Shown here: piece by piece, positions 45,420-56,019 of the stretch
How positions within the stretch are numbered: the stretch's first letter is position 1
Layout: each line of letters begins with the position of its first letter
Source: Maritimibacter sp.
GTDB taxonomy: Bacteria > Pseudomonadota > Alphaproteobacteria > Rhodobacterales > Rhodobacteraceae
Direction of reading: 5' to 3'
Length of the DNA: 64,000 nucleotides
Assembly (NCBI GenBank): GCA_017792445.1
Contig: CP051232.1
Coordinates: 3,632,001-3,696,000 of the forward strand
Made by a program: the position numbers and the translations under genes
The notes under the pieces: generated by a model
Seen by the model: only the letters and a program-made list of their open reading frames with translations
The model's database searches: none
What the model was told of the DNA's origin: nothing

Positions 45420-46412
45420 TTAGCGCCCCGTCGCGGGACGCGAGACCGGGTTGCGGTAGCGCATGCGACGCACCGAGCCTGTCTTCGACCGCATCAGCAG
45501 CGTTTCGGCTTCAAGGAAGTCCGGCTCGCGCTTCAGCCCCTGCAGGATCGAGCCGTCGGTGACGCCGGTGGCGGCGAAGATGACGTCCTGCGTGACCATG
45601 TCGTCGCGGGTGTAGATGCGGTCCAGATCCTCGATCCCGGCCTTCGCGGCGCGGCCCTTCTCGTCGTCGTTGCGGAACAGCAGCTGGCCCCACATCTGGC
45701 CGCCCATGCATTTCAGCGCCGAGGCCGCCAGCACGCCCTCGGGCGCGCCGCCCGAGCCCATGTACATGTCGATCCCGGTGATATGCGCCTCGGCACAGTG
45801 GATCACGCCGGCCACGTCGCCGTCGGTGATCAGCCGGATCGCGGCGCCGGTGGACCGCAGTTCCGAGATCATGTCCTCGTGGCGCGGGCGTTCCAGCACA
45901 CAGACGGTGATGTCGGACTGGTCGCAGCCGCGCGCCTTGGCCAGCGCCTTCACGCGTTCGGCGGGCGACATCTCCAGGCTGACGACGTCTTCCGGATAGC
46001 CGGGTCCGACCGCCAGTTTCTCCATGTACACGTCGGGCGCGTGCAGCAGGGTGCCGCGCGGGGCCATGGCGATCACGGTCAGCGCGTTGGGCATGTCCTT
46101 GGCGGTCAGCGTGGTGCCTTCCAGCGGGTCCAGCGCGATGTCCACCTCGGGCCCGTTGCCGGAACCGACTTCCTCGCCGATGTAGAGCATCGGCGCCTCG
46201 TCGCGTTCGCCTTCGCCGATCACCACGACGCCCTTGATATCCAGCAGGTTCAGCTGATCGCGCATCGCGTTCACCGCCGCCTGGTCGGCGGCCTTCTCGT
46301 CACCGCGGCCGATCAGCTTGGCCGAGGCCATGGCGGCGGCCTCGGACACGCGGGCGAGGCCCAGCGAAAGCATGCGGTCGTGGAAGACGATGTCGTTGTT
46401 CTTGTTGGGCAT
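45420..46412 (-). CDS. glpX: Fructose-1,6-bisphosphatase class II (GlpX)
   Basis: A 330-residue class II phosphatase. Conserved are the VVIGEGERDEAPMLYIGE metal site, the LDPLEGTTLTAKD motif and the IDMYMGSGGAPEGVLAASAL stretch. It releases phosphate from fructose-1,6-bisphosphate in gluconeogenesis and possibly the Calvin cycle. The ATG at 46412 opens just downstream of a 43-base imperfect palindrome. In Rhodobacterales, glpX usually stands between hom and recJ; here other genes separate it from both. Confidence 0.96.
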   Translation of the reverse strand: MPNKNNDIVFHDRMLSLGLARVSEAAAMASAKLIGRGDEKAADQAAVNAMRDQLNLLDIKGVVVIGEGERDEAPMLYIGEEVGSGNGPEVDIALDPLEGTTLTAKDMPNALTVIAMAPRGTLLHAPDVYMEKLAVGPGYPEDVVSLEMSPAERVKALAKARGCDQSDITVCVLERPRHEDMISELRSTGAAIRLITDGDVAGVIHCAEAHITGIDMYMGSGGAPEGVLAASALKCMGGQMWGQLLFRNDDEKGRAAKAGIEDLDRIYTRDDMVTQDVIFAATGVTDGSILQGLKREPDFLEAETLLMRSKTGSVRRMRYRNPVSRPATGR

Positions 46413-46433
46413 GGGAAACCTGCGTTATTTCAA

Positions 46434-46476
46434 CTTGTTCAGATGCATTCGTAGCAGCAATGCATGACAGAACAAG
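46434..46476 (-). promoter_or_regulatory. Nested palindrome in the glpX upstream region
   Basis: An imperfect dyad with outer arms CTTGTTC (46434-46440) and GAACAAG (46470-46476), and inner arms ATGCAT (46443-46448 and 46460-46465). It lies 21 bases upstream of the glpX start. It could be a regulator site or a leader-RNA stem. No clear promoter boxes were identified around it. Confidence 0.45.
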
Positions 46477-46571
46477 GCGCAGGGGCGCCAGTTTCGTCGC
46501 TAACATTGGCAACAATCCCTGTTTGGACCGTGCAAGATGCCGCAGGGGCACGCCCGGCGGCGGTGGCGGGT

Positions 46572-46631
46572 GGGGCTCTGCCCCCGCCGCGCTTTGCGCG
46601 GCTCCCCCGAGGTATTTGCGAAGTGAAGAAG
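46572..46631 (+). repeat. Intergenic repeat family, copy B (divergent gap)
   Basis: Almost the same string as copy A: GGGGCTCTGCCCCC, GCCGC-GCGGC, CTCCCCCGAGGTATTT and GAAGAAG. It differs mainly by a few bases in the second loop and tail. It lies between the divergent glpX and membrane-protein genes, right before a tandem repeat, so it cannot act simply as a terminator here. Confidence 0.75.
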
Positions 46632-46645
46632 CAGCGGCCCCAAAT

Positions 46646-46689
46646 GCCGGACCGATGCCGGACCGGTGCTTGACCGGTGCTGGACCGGT
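46646..46689 (+). repeat. Four-unit 11-bp tandem repeat
   Basis: Four direct units in a row: GCCGGACCGAT, GCCGGACCGGT, GCTTGACCGGT and GCTGGACCGGT (46646, 46657, 46668, 46679). They end 45 bases before the ATG of the membrane-protein gene. The spacing of about one helical turn would place binding sites on one DNA face; this may be spurious drift. Confidence 0.7.
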
Positions 46690-46734
46690 GTGGCGCGCGG
46701 GCTATTGTCGCGGGGGAAGCGGAGGGCGTCCCGG

Positions 46735-47763
46735 ATGCAGCGAGCGGTCGATTTCGTGTCGCGTCACCTTGTGGCGGTCTCCTGCGGGATGTTCGCGGCG
46801 GGCGCGGGCGAGCGTGTGGTCGCGATGCTGCGCGACGGCGCGCCGGACACGTGGCGCGCGTTCTACCTGACCCATTACGCGGTGAACTACATCGACCACG
46901 GCTTCGCCAAACGGGCGGTGGTGGGGACGCTGCTGCGCCCGCTTGTCGGGGCTTTGCCGGTTGCCGGGCTGGTGGCGATGATGGTCCTGCTAGCGGCGGC
47001 GGCCCTGGTCGCGCTGGTATTGCTGCTGGACCGGGCCCTGCCGCATTGCGGGACGCCGGGGGCGCTGGCGAACCGGCTGCGCTGCGCCTTCGCCGTCGGC
47101 CCCCTCGGGGCGGTGCAGTTCGGGATGGAGGCGGGGCGCTTCGATCCGTTCCTCTACCTGTTGCTGGCGTTGGCGCTGTGGGCCGTCGCGCGGGGGCGCG
47201 CATGGGTTTCAGGCGCGGTCTGCGCCTTCGCGATCCTGCTGCACGAGGGGTTTGCCGTTTTCGGGGTGCCGCTGGTGCTGGCGGGCGGCTGGGCGCTGGG
47301 GCAGCGGGGACGGCTGGTTCCGCCCTTGGTGCTGTCGGGTCTCGCGGCAGGGGCGGTGGCGCTGTTCGGGAACTCGGAGGCGGCAGAGCACATGGCGGCG
47401 GGGATCGCGGGCCACGTGTGGGGCAGGGGGTTGCTGGACCCGAACCTTGGGCTGGCGGCGTGGCAGTACGGGGTGCTGGCGCTGTACTGGGCGGCGCTTG
47501 GCGCGGTGCTGGTGGTCTTCTACCGGGGGCGGCGGCTTGACCTGCTGGCGCTGGCGGCGCTGTGTCCGCTGGCGCTGAACGTGGTGGGCTGGGATGTAAG
47601 CCGCTGGGTTGCGCTGGCCTTCGCGGGGCTGCTGGTCAACCTTGGCTTCCAGCGGCTGGCGCTGGGGCGGGACTTGCCCGAACGCGGTGCGACGGCCGCG
47701 TTGCTTCTGTGCGTGCCCGCCGGCCCCATCGGGACCGGCGCGCCGTTTCCGTGGTGGTCCTAG
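46735..47763 (+). CDS. Polytopic membrane protein of unknown function
   Basis: A 342-residue protein with about eight hydrophobic helices, high in Ala, Leu and Gly, with no family that I recognise. Charged residues are few, mainly in short loops; a histidine-containing helix AILLHEGFAVFGVP lies near the middle. ATG 46735 follows GGAGGG. The end overlaps the convergent hom gene by four bases. It sits between glpX and hom and appears to be an insertion into that neighbourhood. It could be a glycosyltransferase-like or lipid-linked membrane protein, but nothing decides this. Confidence 0.75.
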   Translation: MQRAVDFVSRHLVAVSCGMFAAGAGERVVAMLRDGAPDTWRAFYLTHYAVNYIDHGFAKRAVVGTLLRPLVGALPVAGLVAMMVLLAAAALVALVLLLDRALPHCGTPGALANRLRCAFAVGPLGAVQFGMEAGRFDPFLYLLLALALWAVARGRAWVSGAVCAFAILLHEGFAVFGVPLVLAGGWALGQRGRLVPPLVLSGLAAGAVALFGNSEAAEHMAAGIAGHVWGRGLLDPNLGLAAWQYGVLALYWAALGAVLVVFYRGRRLDLLALAALCPLALNVVGWDVSRWVALAFAGLLVNLGFQRLALGRDLPERGATAALLLCVPAGPIGTGAPFPWWS

Positions 47764-49061
47764 ACCTCTTCGATGCGGATCGCGATCGGTTCGCCTTCGA
47801 CCACTCCGGTCTTGCCCATGCCCGCAAGCGCCGCGTCCAGGGCCGCACGGGGGCATTTGTGGGTGACGAACAGCACCGGCGCGGTGCCTTCGGCGTGGCT
47901 GTACTGACGCATCCGGTTGATCGAGACGCCGGCCTCGCCCAGCACCGCCGCGACGCGGGCCAGCGCGCCGGGTTTGTCCTGCAACTGCATGCGCAGGTAG
48001 AAGGCCGCAGGGGCCGCCGCCTTTGCGGGCACCGGCTTGACCAGCGAACTGGCGGGCTGACCGAAGGTCGAGACCCGGATGCCGCGCGCGATGTCGAGGA
48101 TGTCGGACAGCACCGCGCTGGCGGTCGGGCCTTCGCCCGCACCGGCGCCGCGCATCACGATCTGACCCACCGCGTCGCCTTCCAGCACCACCATGTTGGT
48201 GCCGCCTTCCAGTTGCCCCAACGGGCTGTCGGCGGGGACGAGGCAGGGCGACATGCGCTGTTCCAGACCGCGACCGGTCATCTGGGTGACGCCCAGAAGC
48301 TTGATGCGATAGCCCATGTCGCGCGCCTGTTCGATGTCGGCGAACTCGATCCGCTGGATGCCTTCCAGCTCGACTGCCGCGAAATCGACCTGCGTGCCGA
48401 AGGCGATGGAGGACAGCAGCGAAAGCTTGTGCCCGGCGTCGATGCCGCCCACGTCCAGCGTCGGATCTGCCTCGAGATAGCCAAGCGCGTTGGCTTCCTC
48501 GAACACCTCGTCATAGGGCAGGCCCGCGCTTTCCATCCGCGTCAGGATGTAGTTGCAGGTGCCGTTCATCACGCCCATGACGCGCTGCACTTCGTTGCCG
48601 GCAAGCCCTTCGGTCAGCGCCTTGACCACCGGGATGCCGCCCGCGACGGCGGCCTCGAACCGCAGGGCGACGCCCGCGTCCTCGGCGGCGGTGGCCAGCG
48701 CCTGACCGTGCAGGGCCAGCATCGCCTTGTTGGCGGTGACCACGTCCTTGCCGGTGGCGATGGCGGTCTCGGTGGCGACCTTGGCCGGACCGTCCGAGCC
48801 GCCCATCAGTTCGACAAACAGGTCGATGTCGTCGCGGCGGGCCAGCGCGACGGGATCGTCTTCCCACGCGTAGTCCTTCAGCCGGACGCCGCGATCCTTG
48901 TCGCGGTTGCGGGCAGAAACGGCGACGACCTCGATCTCGCGGCCGGTGCGGGCGGTCAGCAGCGCCGCGCGGCGCTGGATGATCTTGATGACGCCGGCGC
49001 CGACGGTGCCGAGTCCCGCGATGCCGAGGCGAAGGGGGCCTGTGCCGTGCGAGGTGGTCAT
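47760..49061 (-). CDS. hom: Homoserine dehydrogenase with C-terminal ACT domain
   Basis: A 433-residue enzyme of the aspartate pathway; it reduces aspartate semialdehyde to homoserine. The N-terminal NAD(P) motif is GIAGLGTVGAGV, followed by catalytic-region stretches ELMGGSDGPAK, VVTANKAMLALHG and FEAAVAGGIPVVKAL; GLAGNEVQRVMGVMNGTCNYIL is given only in part. The C-terminal 85 residues are an ACT domain (LQDKPGALARVAAVLGEAGV), probably for threonine feedback. The ATG at 49061 begins a normal N-terminus. Its 3' end touches the membrane-protein gene. Confidence 0.96.
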   Translation of the reverse strand: MTTSHGTGPLRLGIAGLGTVGAGVIKIIQRRAALLTARTGREIEVVAVSARNRDKDRGVRLKDYAWEDDPVALARRDDIDLFVELMGGSDGPAKVATETAIATGKDVVTANKAMLALHGQALATAAEDAGVALRFEAAVAGGIPVVKALTEGLAGNEVQRVMGVMNGTCNYILTRMESAGLPYDEVFEEANALGYLEADPTLDVGGIDAGHKLSLLSSIAFGTQVDFAAVELEGIQRIEFADIEQARDMGYRIKLLGVTQMTGRGLEQRMSPCLVPADSPLGQLEGGTNMVVLEGDAVGQIVMRGAGAGEGPTASAVLSDILDIARGIRVSTFGQPASSLVKPVPAKAAAPAAFYLRMQLQDKPGALARVAAVLGEAGVSINRMRQYSHAEGTAPVLFVTHKCPRAALDAALAGMGKTGVVEGEPIAIRIEEV

Positions 49062-49153
49062 GGTGCCGGTCTCCCGTGTCCGTTGTGCAGTTGGACGGCA
49101 CCGATAGCCTTATTGCGGATAGGGTGCAACGGGACGCCGCGGCGCGGCGAGCG

Positions 49154-49912
49154 TTACCGTACGGACTCGATCGGTCCCTCGGCCGAGCCAGTGATGAACT
49201 GCCGCAGGTACGGGTCGTCGGCGCTGTCCATTCCAGAGACCGGGCCGGTCCAGTGGATCGTGCCGCCGTGCAGCATCGCGACCTTGTCGGCGATGGCGCG
49301 GACGCTGGTCATGTCGTGGGTGATGGTCATCGCCGTCGCGCCCATCTCGACCACGATCTCGCGGATCAGCTCGTTGATGACGCCGGACATGATCGGGTCG
49401 AGCCCGGTGGTCGGCTCGTCGAAGAAGATGATCTCTGGTTCGGCGGCGATGGCGCGGGCAAGGCCCACCCGTTTCTGCATGCCGCCCGAGAGTTCCGCCG
49501 GGAACTGGTCGGCCACGTCCGGGGTCAGGCCGACGCGGCGCAGTTTCTCGATGGCGATCTCGCGCGCCTCGTCCTTGGGGCGTTTCAGCGAGCCGCGCAT
49601 CAGCCGGAAGGCGACGTTTTCCCACACGGTCATGGAATCGAACAGCGCGCCGCCCTGGAACAGCATGCCGAAGCGGGCGAGGAAGGCGTCGCGCTCGCGG
49701 CTGGAGCGGGCCTTGGTGACATCCTCGCCGTCCAGCAGGATCTGGCCGCTGTCCGGGGTGACCAGACCGAGGATGCACTTCAGCGCCACCGACTTGCCGG
49801 TGCCCGAGCCGCCGATGATCACCATCGACTCGCCCCGGTCGATCGTAAGGTTGACCCCCCGAAGGACCTGCTTTGGCCCGAAGGCCTTGTGGACGTCGCG
49901 AAGCTCGATCAT
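49154..49912 (-). CDS. ABC transporter ATP-binding protein, MlaF type
   Basis: A 252-residue ATPase: Walker A GGSGTGKSVALK, signature LSGGMQKRVGLARAI, Walker B IIFFDEPTTGLDPI, and the switch TITHDMTS. The LSGGMQKR signature and the GLDPI tail are typical of the MlaF/Ttg2A group that moves phospholipids between membranes. Its start overlaps the stop of the permease gene upstream (ATGA). A MlaD-type substrate-binding gene does not follow; hom comes next. Confidence 0.93.
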   Translation of the reverse strand: MIELRDVHKAFGPKQVLRGVNLTIDRGESMVIIGGSGTGKSVALKCILGLVTPDSGQILLDGEDVTKARSSRERDAFLARFGMLFQGGALFDSMTVWENVAFRLMRGSLKRPKDEAREIAIEKLRRVGLTPDVADQFPAELSGGMQKRVGLARAIAAEPEIIFFDEPTTGLDPIMSGVINELIREIVVEMGATAMTITHDMTSVRAIADKVAMLHGGTIHWTGPVSGMDSADDPYLRQFITGSAEGPIESVR

Positions 49913-50691
49913 TCGGTGAAGAACAGCCCTGTCAGCAGGAAGTTGGAGGCGAGGATCAGCACCGAGGCGGACACGACGGCGTCGGTGGTGGCGCGGCCCA
50001 CGCCCTGCGCGCCGCGGCCCGACCGCATGCCGTGATAGCAGCCCATGGTGGCGACGATGAAGCCGAACACGGCGGCCTTCACGAGGCCCGAGATCACGTC
50101 ATCGGCCTGCAGGAAGTTCACCGTGGTCTGCACGTATGTGGCGCCGTTGAAATCCAGCCGCGTCACCGCGACAAGGTAGCCGCCCATGATGCCGATGGTG
50201 TTGCCCACGGCGGCAAGGAACGGCAGCGCGATGGTCGCGGCCAGCACGCGCGGAACGGTGAGGTATTTCATCGGGTTGGTCGACAGGGTGACCAAAGCGT
50301 CGATCTGCTCGGTCACTTTCATCGTGCCGATCTCGGCGGCGATGGCGGCCGAGACGCGGCCCGCGACCATCAGGCCGCCCAACACCGGGCCAAGTTCCCG
50401 CACCATGCCAAGCGCCACGATCTGCGGCACCACGGCCTCGGCGTTGAAACGTGCGCCGCCGGCGTAGATCTGCAGCGCCAGCGCGCCCCCGGTGAACAGG
50501 GTGGTCAGGCCGACGACGGGCAGGCTGAAATAGCCGATGAACATCAGTTGCGTCAGGAACTCGCGCCAGTAGAACGGCGGGCGGACGAGGTGCGACAGCG
50601 TGTTGCCCACGAAGATCGCCAGCCGTCCCAGCGCGGCGACAAGCGCCAGCGTGGACCGGCCGACGGCCGCGACGGGCGACAGGACGCTCAC
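49909..50691 (-). CDS. MlaE-type permease of lipid transporter
   Basis: A 260-residue MlaE-family permease with about five hydrophobic stretches. Family marks are [52 protein letters not shown] (described in parts: [23 protein letters not shown]) and [13 protein letters not shown]. It forms the membrane core of the Mla complex for keeping outer-membrane lipid asymmetry. GTG start at 50691 overlaps the alr stop. MlaD, MlaC and MlaB are not in the window. Confidence 0.93.
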   Translation of the reverse strand: MSVLSPVAAVGRSTLALVAALGRLAIFVGNTLSHLVRPPFYWREFLTQLMFIGYFSLPVVGLTTLFTGGALALQIYAGGARFNAEAVVPQIVALGMVRELGPVLGGLMVAGRVSAAIAAEIGTMKVTEQIDALVTLSTNPMKYLTVPRVLAATIALPFLAAVGNTIGIMGGYLVAVTRLDFNGATYVQTTVNFLQADDVISGLVKAAVFGFIVATMGCYHGMRSGRGAQGVGRATTDAVVSASVLILASNFLLTGLFFTE

Positions 50692-51740
50692 GCGGTCACG
50701 CTGGTATAGCGGCGGACGTAACGCGGGCCGAGCGCGGTCAGGATCTCATAGCCGATGGTTCCGGCGGCGTCGCCGATGTCGTCGATCCGCTGCATGGTGC
50801 TGAGCAGGTCCAGCGCCTGCGGGTCGCCGTCAAGGTCGGTGACGTCCACGGTGATCAGGTCCATCGACACGCGGCCGACGACCGGGCAGGGGGCGGCGCC
50901 GTGATACATCGCGACGCCCTTGCCGCTGAGCGCCCGGTGAATGCCGTCGGCATAGCCCGCCGAGACGGTGGCGATGCGGCTGGGCCGTTCCGCGATCCAG
51001 CTGTTGCCATAGCCCACCGGCTCGCCCGCCTCGACCTCGCGCACCTGGATCACCGGCAGCGACAGGCGGACGACCGTGGCGGCGTGCTCGAACGGCATGC
51101 CGCCGTACAGGCCGATGCCGGGCCGCACCATGTCAAAGTGGTAATCGCTGCCCAGAAGCGTGCCGCCGGTGGCAGAGATCGACCGGGGCACGCCAAGGCC
51201 GCGGGTCATCTCGTGGAAATTCTCAAGCTGGACGCGGTTCATCTCGTGGTCCGGCTCGTCGGCGCAGGCAAGGTGGCTCATGACCAGCTGCGGGCCCTGA
51301 CGCATCGTGATGTCGCGCACCGCCGCCCATTCGGCGGGCTCCATGCCCAGCCGGTTCATGCCGCTGTCGAGCTGGACGCCGAAGGGCGCGCCCGGCAGCG
51401 CCTCGAAATGGCGCGTCATCTGCTCGATCGAGTTCAGCATCGGCACCAGCCCGAGGTCGGCGATGATGTCGGTGTCGCCCGCCATGTGGCCGCCATAGAC
51501 GAAGATCCGTGCCGCGGGGCCCAGCGCCTCGCGCACCGCCGCGCCTTCCTCGGCGACGGCGACGAAGAAGGTGCGCGCCCCGGCAGAGGCCAGCGCCCGC
51601 GCGACGGGTGCCACGCCCAGCCCGTAGGCATCGGCCTTCACTGTGGCTGCGGTTTCCACCGTCGAGGGGCTGAGCGCGTCCAGCGCGCGCCAGTTCTCGG
51701 TGATGGCGTTCAGGTCGATGGTCAGGCGTCCGGTGCTCAT
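50688..51740 (-). CDS. alr: Alanine racemase
   Basis: A PLP enzyme of 350 residues making D-alanine for peptidoglycan. PLP-lysine K35 stands in [11 protein letters not shown]; the second-domain tyrosine region is [35 protein letters not shown] completes the C-terminal domain. ATG 51740 ([10 protein letters not shown]) is chosen over a longer frame from 51869 because it matches the normal family start. It is joined to the MlaEF genes by overlapping ends. Confidence 0.95.
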   Translation of the reverse strand: MSTGRLTIDLNAITENWRALDALSPSTVETAATVKADAYGLGVAPVARALASAGARTFFVAVAEEGAAVREALGPAARIFVYGGHMAGDTDIIADLGLVPMLNSIEQMTRHFEALPGAPFGVQLDSGMNRLGMEPAEWAAVRDITMRQGPQLVMSHLACADEPDHEMNRVQLENFHEMTRGLGVPRSISATGGTLLGSDYHFDMVRPGIGLYGGMPFEHAATVVRLSLPVIQVREVEAGEPVGYGNSWIAERPSRIATVSAGYADGIHRALSGKGVAMYHGAAPCPVVGRVSMDLITVDVTDLDGDPQALDLLSTMQRIDDIGDAAGTIGYEILTALGPRYVRRYTSVTA

Positions 51741-51835
51741 GCCCCGCCTTTTGCCGAGGCGCGCGCGCCTGCGCAAGGGCCGGTTGTGCGGCGGCGTCGG
51801 GTGATCGCGGGATCGTGCCGGGGGTGTGCCGGAAA

Positions 51836-52660
51836 TCAGGGCATCCAGGCGCCGTTCCGTTCCTGCCACATCTTCTCGCCGATAAGGCAGTCGGTGCCGT
51901 CCTCGACCGCCTTTTCAAGCCTCGGAGCGGCGGGCGGCGGCGGCGCCGAGACCATTTCCAGCACCAGCTTGCGGCGCACCGCGTCGGCGAAATCGTCCCA
52001 GTCCCAGACCGGGATGACGAAGGAACCGGGCCCGCCGATCACGCAGTCGCGGTAATAGGCGTCGAGGTTGTCGATGTTCCAGTTCGCGCCCATGCCTTCG
52101 CGCGTCATCAGCGGCAGGCCGTTGATAATGATGCCCTGCATCAGCACCTCGTCGCGGGCGCGCAGGACCTCCCAGCCTTGATTGTTCGGGCCATCACCCG
52201 ATACATCAATAACTTGGCGCAATCCCATGAAATCGTTGTCGTCCAGGCTGTCGCGAGCGTGAAGAAGCGCGCCCGAGATCGAGGTGCGCCGCAGCGAGGG
52301 ATTGAAGGACGAGGTGAGGGTTTCGGAGAACGCCGTCAGATCCTCGCGGGTTTCCAGCAGGCGCCAGTCGACGATGATCCTGTGCGCGCCCCAGCCGGCC
52401 CATTCCACGTAAGCCAGCGCCACCCGCTGCAGCAGGCCGGACTGCATCGCCTCGAACACCTCGTCCGAGTTCAGCGCCTCGGCATAGCCGCGCCGCTGGA
52501 TCTCCAGCTCGCGCGGCGACATCGAGCGGCTGACATCGACCATCAGGATCAGTTCGAGATCGACCTCGGTCTTGCCGTCCGTCCAGTCCTGCGCCTGCGC
52601 CTGCGCGGGGCGCGCGACGGGCGCGGCGAGCAGGGCGAGGAGGCACAGGAGGTATCGCAT
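51836..52660 (-). CDS. DUF1194 family protein (von Willebrand A-like, exported)
   Basis: A 274-residue exported protein with a signal peptide (residues 1-23, ending ARPAQAQ). DUF1194 is a VWA-like domain; the MIDAS motif DVSRSMS and later [11 protein letters not shown] are present, which bind a metal and mediate protein contacts. Its partner is unknown. The ATG at 52660 gives the leader; an ATG at 52675 would add five residues. It stands alone on the minus strand between alr and a cytochrome gene. Confidence 0.9.
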   Translation of the reverse strand: MRYLLCLLALLAAPVARPAQAQAQDWTDGKTEVDLELILMVDVSRSMSPRELEIQRRGYAEALNSDEVFEAMQSGLLQRVALAYVEWAGWGAHRIIVDWRLLETREDLTAFSETLTSSFNPSLRRTSISGALLHARDSLDDNDFMGLRQVIDVSGDGPNNQGWEVLRARDEVLMQGIIINGLPLMTREGMGANWNIDNLDAYYRDCVIGGPGSFVIPVWDWDDFADAVRRKLVLEMVSAPPPPAAPRLEKAVEDGTDCLIGEKMWQERNGAWMP

Positions 52661-52810
52661 AGGATGATCCTGCAAAGCCGCCCTGCAACCTGTCCAATCA
52701 CAAACGCCGGAGCCGGGCCGGACAGGCTGCCGCGGCGGCAGCCCGCCTGTTTCGCAGGCAGACTGCGGCGGATCGGGCAGGCGGACAAACGCCGCTTGCC
52801 GGGCGCGGGA

Positions 52811-53653
52811 TCACTCCACGGTGTCGGACAGCGGGCGCAGCTGCCGCAGATAGACCACCACCGCGTCAAGGTCGGTGTCCGTCATCATGGCGAAATGGCC
52901 GTAGGGCATCGGCGGACGCATCGCGCTGCCGTCCGGGCGGACGCCTTCGGTGATCATCGCCTTCAGCTCATCGTCCGAATAGCCCGCGATCCCGTCTTCA
53001 TGCGGCGTCAGGTTGGACGCGACCGAGGTGCCCCACGGCCCGTGAAACTCGAACCCGCCGCGCCCGAGATCGGTGTCGATCATCGGACCCTGCGGCCCCA
53101 TCGGCGTGTGGCATTCCATGCAATGCGCCAGCGGTCCCGCGACATAGGCGCCGTATTCCGCCGTGACGGCGGCCTCGGGCGGCGTGACGCTTTCGACCGG
53201 CGGTCCATAGGCCGGGGCGAGGGGGATGTTGTAGGCGGACTTTCCCGCGTCGTTCTCGACACCGGGCAGGGTGCGCAGGAACATCACCACCGACATCAGG
53301 TCGTCGTCGCCGATCCCCTTGTAGAAGGCAAACGGCATCGGCGGGCCGATCACCGATCCGTCCGGACGTATCCCCTCGCGGATGGCGCGGGCGAGTTCGG
53401 CGTCGGACCAGTCCTGCACGGCTCCGGCGGGGGTGATGTTGGGGGCGATGGCCGTGAACATCTCGTTCTGTTCCACAAGGCGCCCGGCAAGCTCCATGTC
53501 GGCGATGAAGCCTTCCGGCCCCATCGGCGTGTGGCAGTTGCCGCAGCCCATCGGGCCGCGCACGAGGTATTCGCCACGTTCGACGCTTGGTTCGGCATTG
53601 GCTGTCCCGGCGGTCGCCGCAAGGCAGACCGCAGCCAGGATCCGGCTGTGCAT
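52811..53653 (-). CDS. Exported diheme cytochrome c
   Basis: A 280-residue periplasmic protein with a signal peptide (MHSRILAAVCLAATAGTANA) and two repeated halves. Each half has a haem c site followed by TPMGP (CGNCHTPMGP and CMECHTPMGP) and a distal methionine in PPMP (GPPMPFAFYKG, RPPMPYGHFA). It resembles the diheme cytochrome subunits of alcohol and aldehyde dehydrogenases, but no dehydrogenase gene lies next to it. Its role is electron transfer in the periplasm. Confidence 0.93.
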   Translation of the reverse strand: MHSRILAAVCLAATAGTANAEPSVERGEYLVRGPMGCGNCHTPMGPEGFIADMELAGRLVEQNEMFTAIAPNITPAGAVQDWSDAELARAIREGIRPDGSVIGPPMPFAFYKGIGDDDLMSVVMFLRTLPGVENDAGKSAYNIPLAPAYGPPVESVTPPEAAVTAEYGAYVAGPLAHCMECHTPMGPQGPMIDTDLGRGGFEFHGPWGTSVASNLTPHEDGIAGYSDDELKAMITEGVRPDGSAMRPPMPYGHFAMMTDTDLDAVVVYLRQLRPLSDTVE

Positions 53654-54266
53654 GTCAGACTCCTCCCAAACCCGCAGGCCCGGAATGCCCGGACCTGCGG
53701 TATTATTCTTATAATTTACAGTTGTTTATGGCAGGAGGATAACGCGAAATATTACCTTACGTCAATGTGGTTCAAAGTGCCCCTCGCGTCCGTCGACGCG
53801 AGGGGCGGCCCCGGGGAGTTGTTGTGAGTGGTGGCCCCCGGAAGACAATCGGCAAGGACGGCAGGCAACCGTCGAAGAACCGGACGGATCCGTCCCTTCC
53901 TTTTCTTCGCGCGCACCCCGGTATCCGGTTGGTCCGCGCGACCATTGTCCAAAAACGGCCGCTCTGCCGCCTTGCCGGCCGATGCGAAGAATGGGTTGGG
54001 TATTGGGTCCTTCGCATCGACACCGTGTAGATGGCACATGGCGGGGCGCCGGACTTTTTCTTACCGGCCAAAAATTTCGTCGCGTCCGCCAAACGCCGAG
54101 AAATCGCGCGCCGGACCGGGAAAATCCGCTTGGCGCGGGGTGTTGCGGCGGAAAAACCGTGGCCCCGTCTTGCCTTGGCGCGCCGGATCGGCAAGCTGAC
54201 CGGCAGCATCCTGACGCCGGCTGGTCGCCGGTGGCTTCCCGATGCCGCCTGCTACGAGGAGAGACC
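53654..54266. other. 613-base gap upstream of ureC; no gene recognised
   Basis: I found no ureA, ureB or ureD sequence and no other believable gene in this stretch. It opens with AT-rich DNA (53700-53760), probably the promoter side of the diheme cytochrome gene. A perfect hairpin follows at 53779-53806: 12-base arms GCCCCTCGCGTC and GACGCGAGGGGC with a four-base loop. Short A/T runs then alternate with GC-rich DNA. A SD (GAGGAGAG) stands before the ureC ATG. Confidence 0.6.
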
Positions 54267-55976
<1,710 letters not shown>

Positions 55977-56019
55977 CCAAGGCGCGGGGCGGGGGCGTCC
56001 TGTGGTGCGGGGTGGCGTG

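Noticed and set aside
52661-52810. Small gene or strong terminator between the DUF1194 and cytochrome genes.
   Set aside because: Only short GC-rich dyads are seen, without T-runs or a coding frame.
53654-54266. A degraded ureB or ureA before ureC.
   Set aside because: None of the frames here resembles UreA or UreB; translations are Arg/Pro-rich without conserved motifs.
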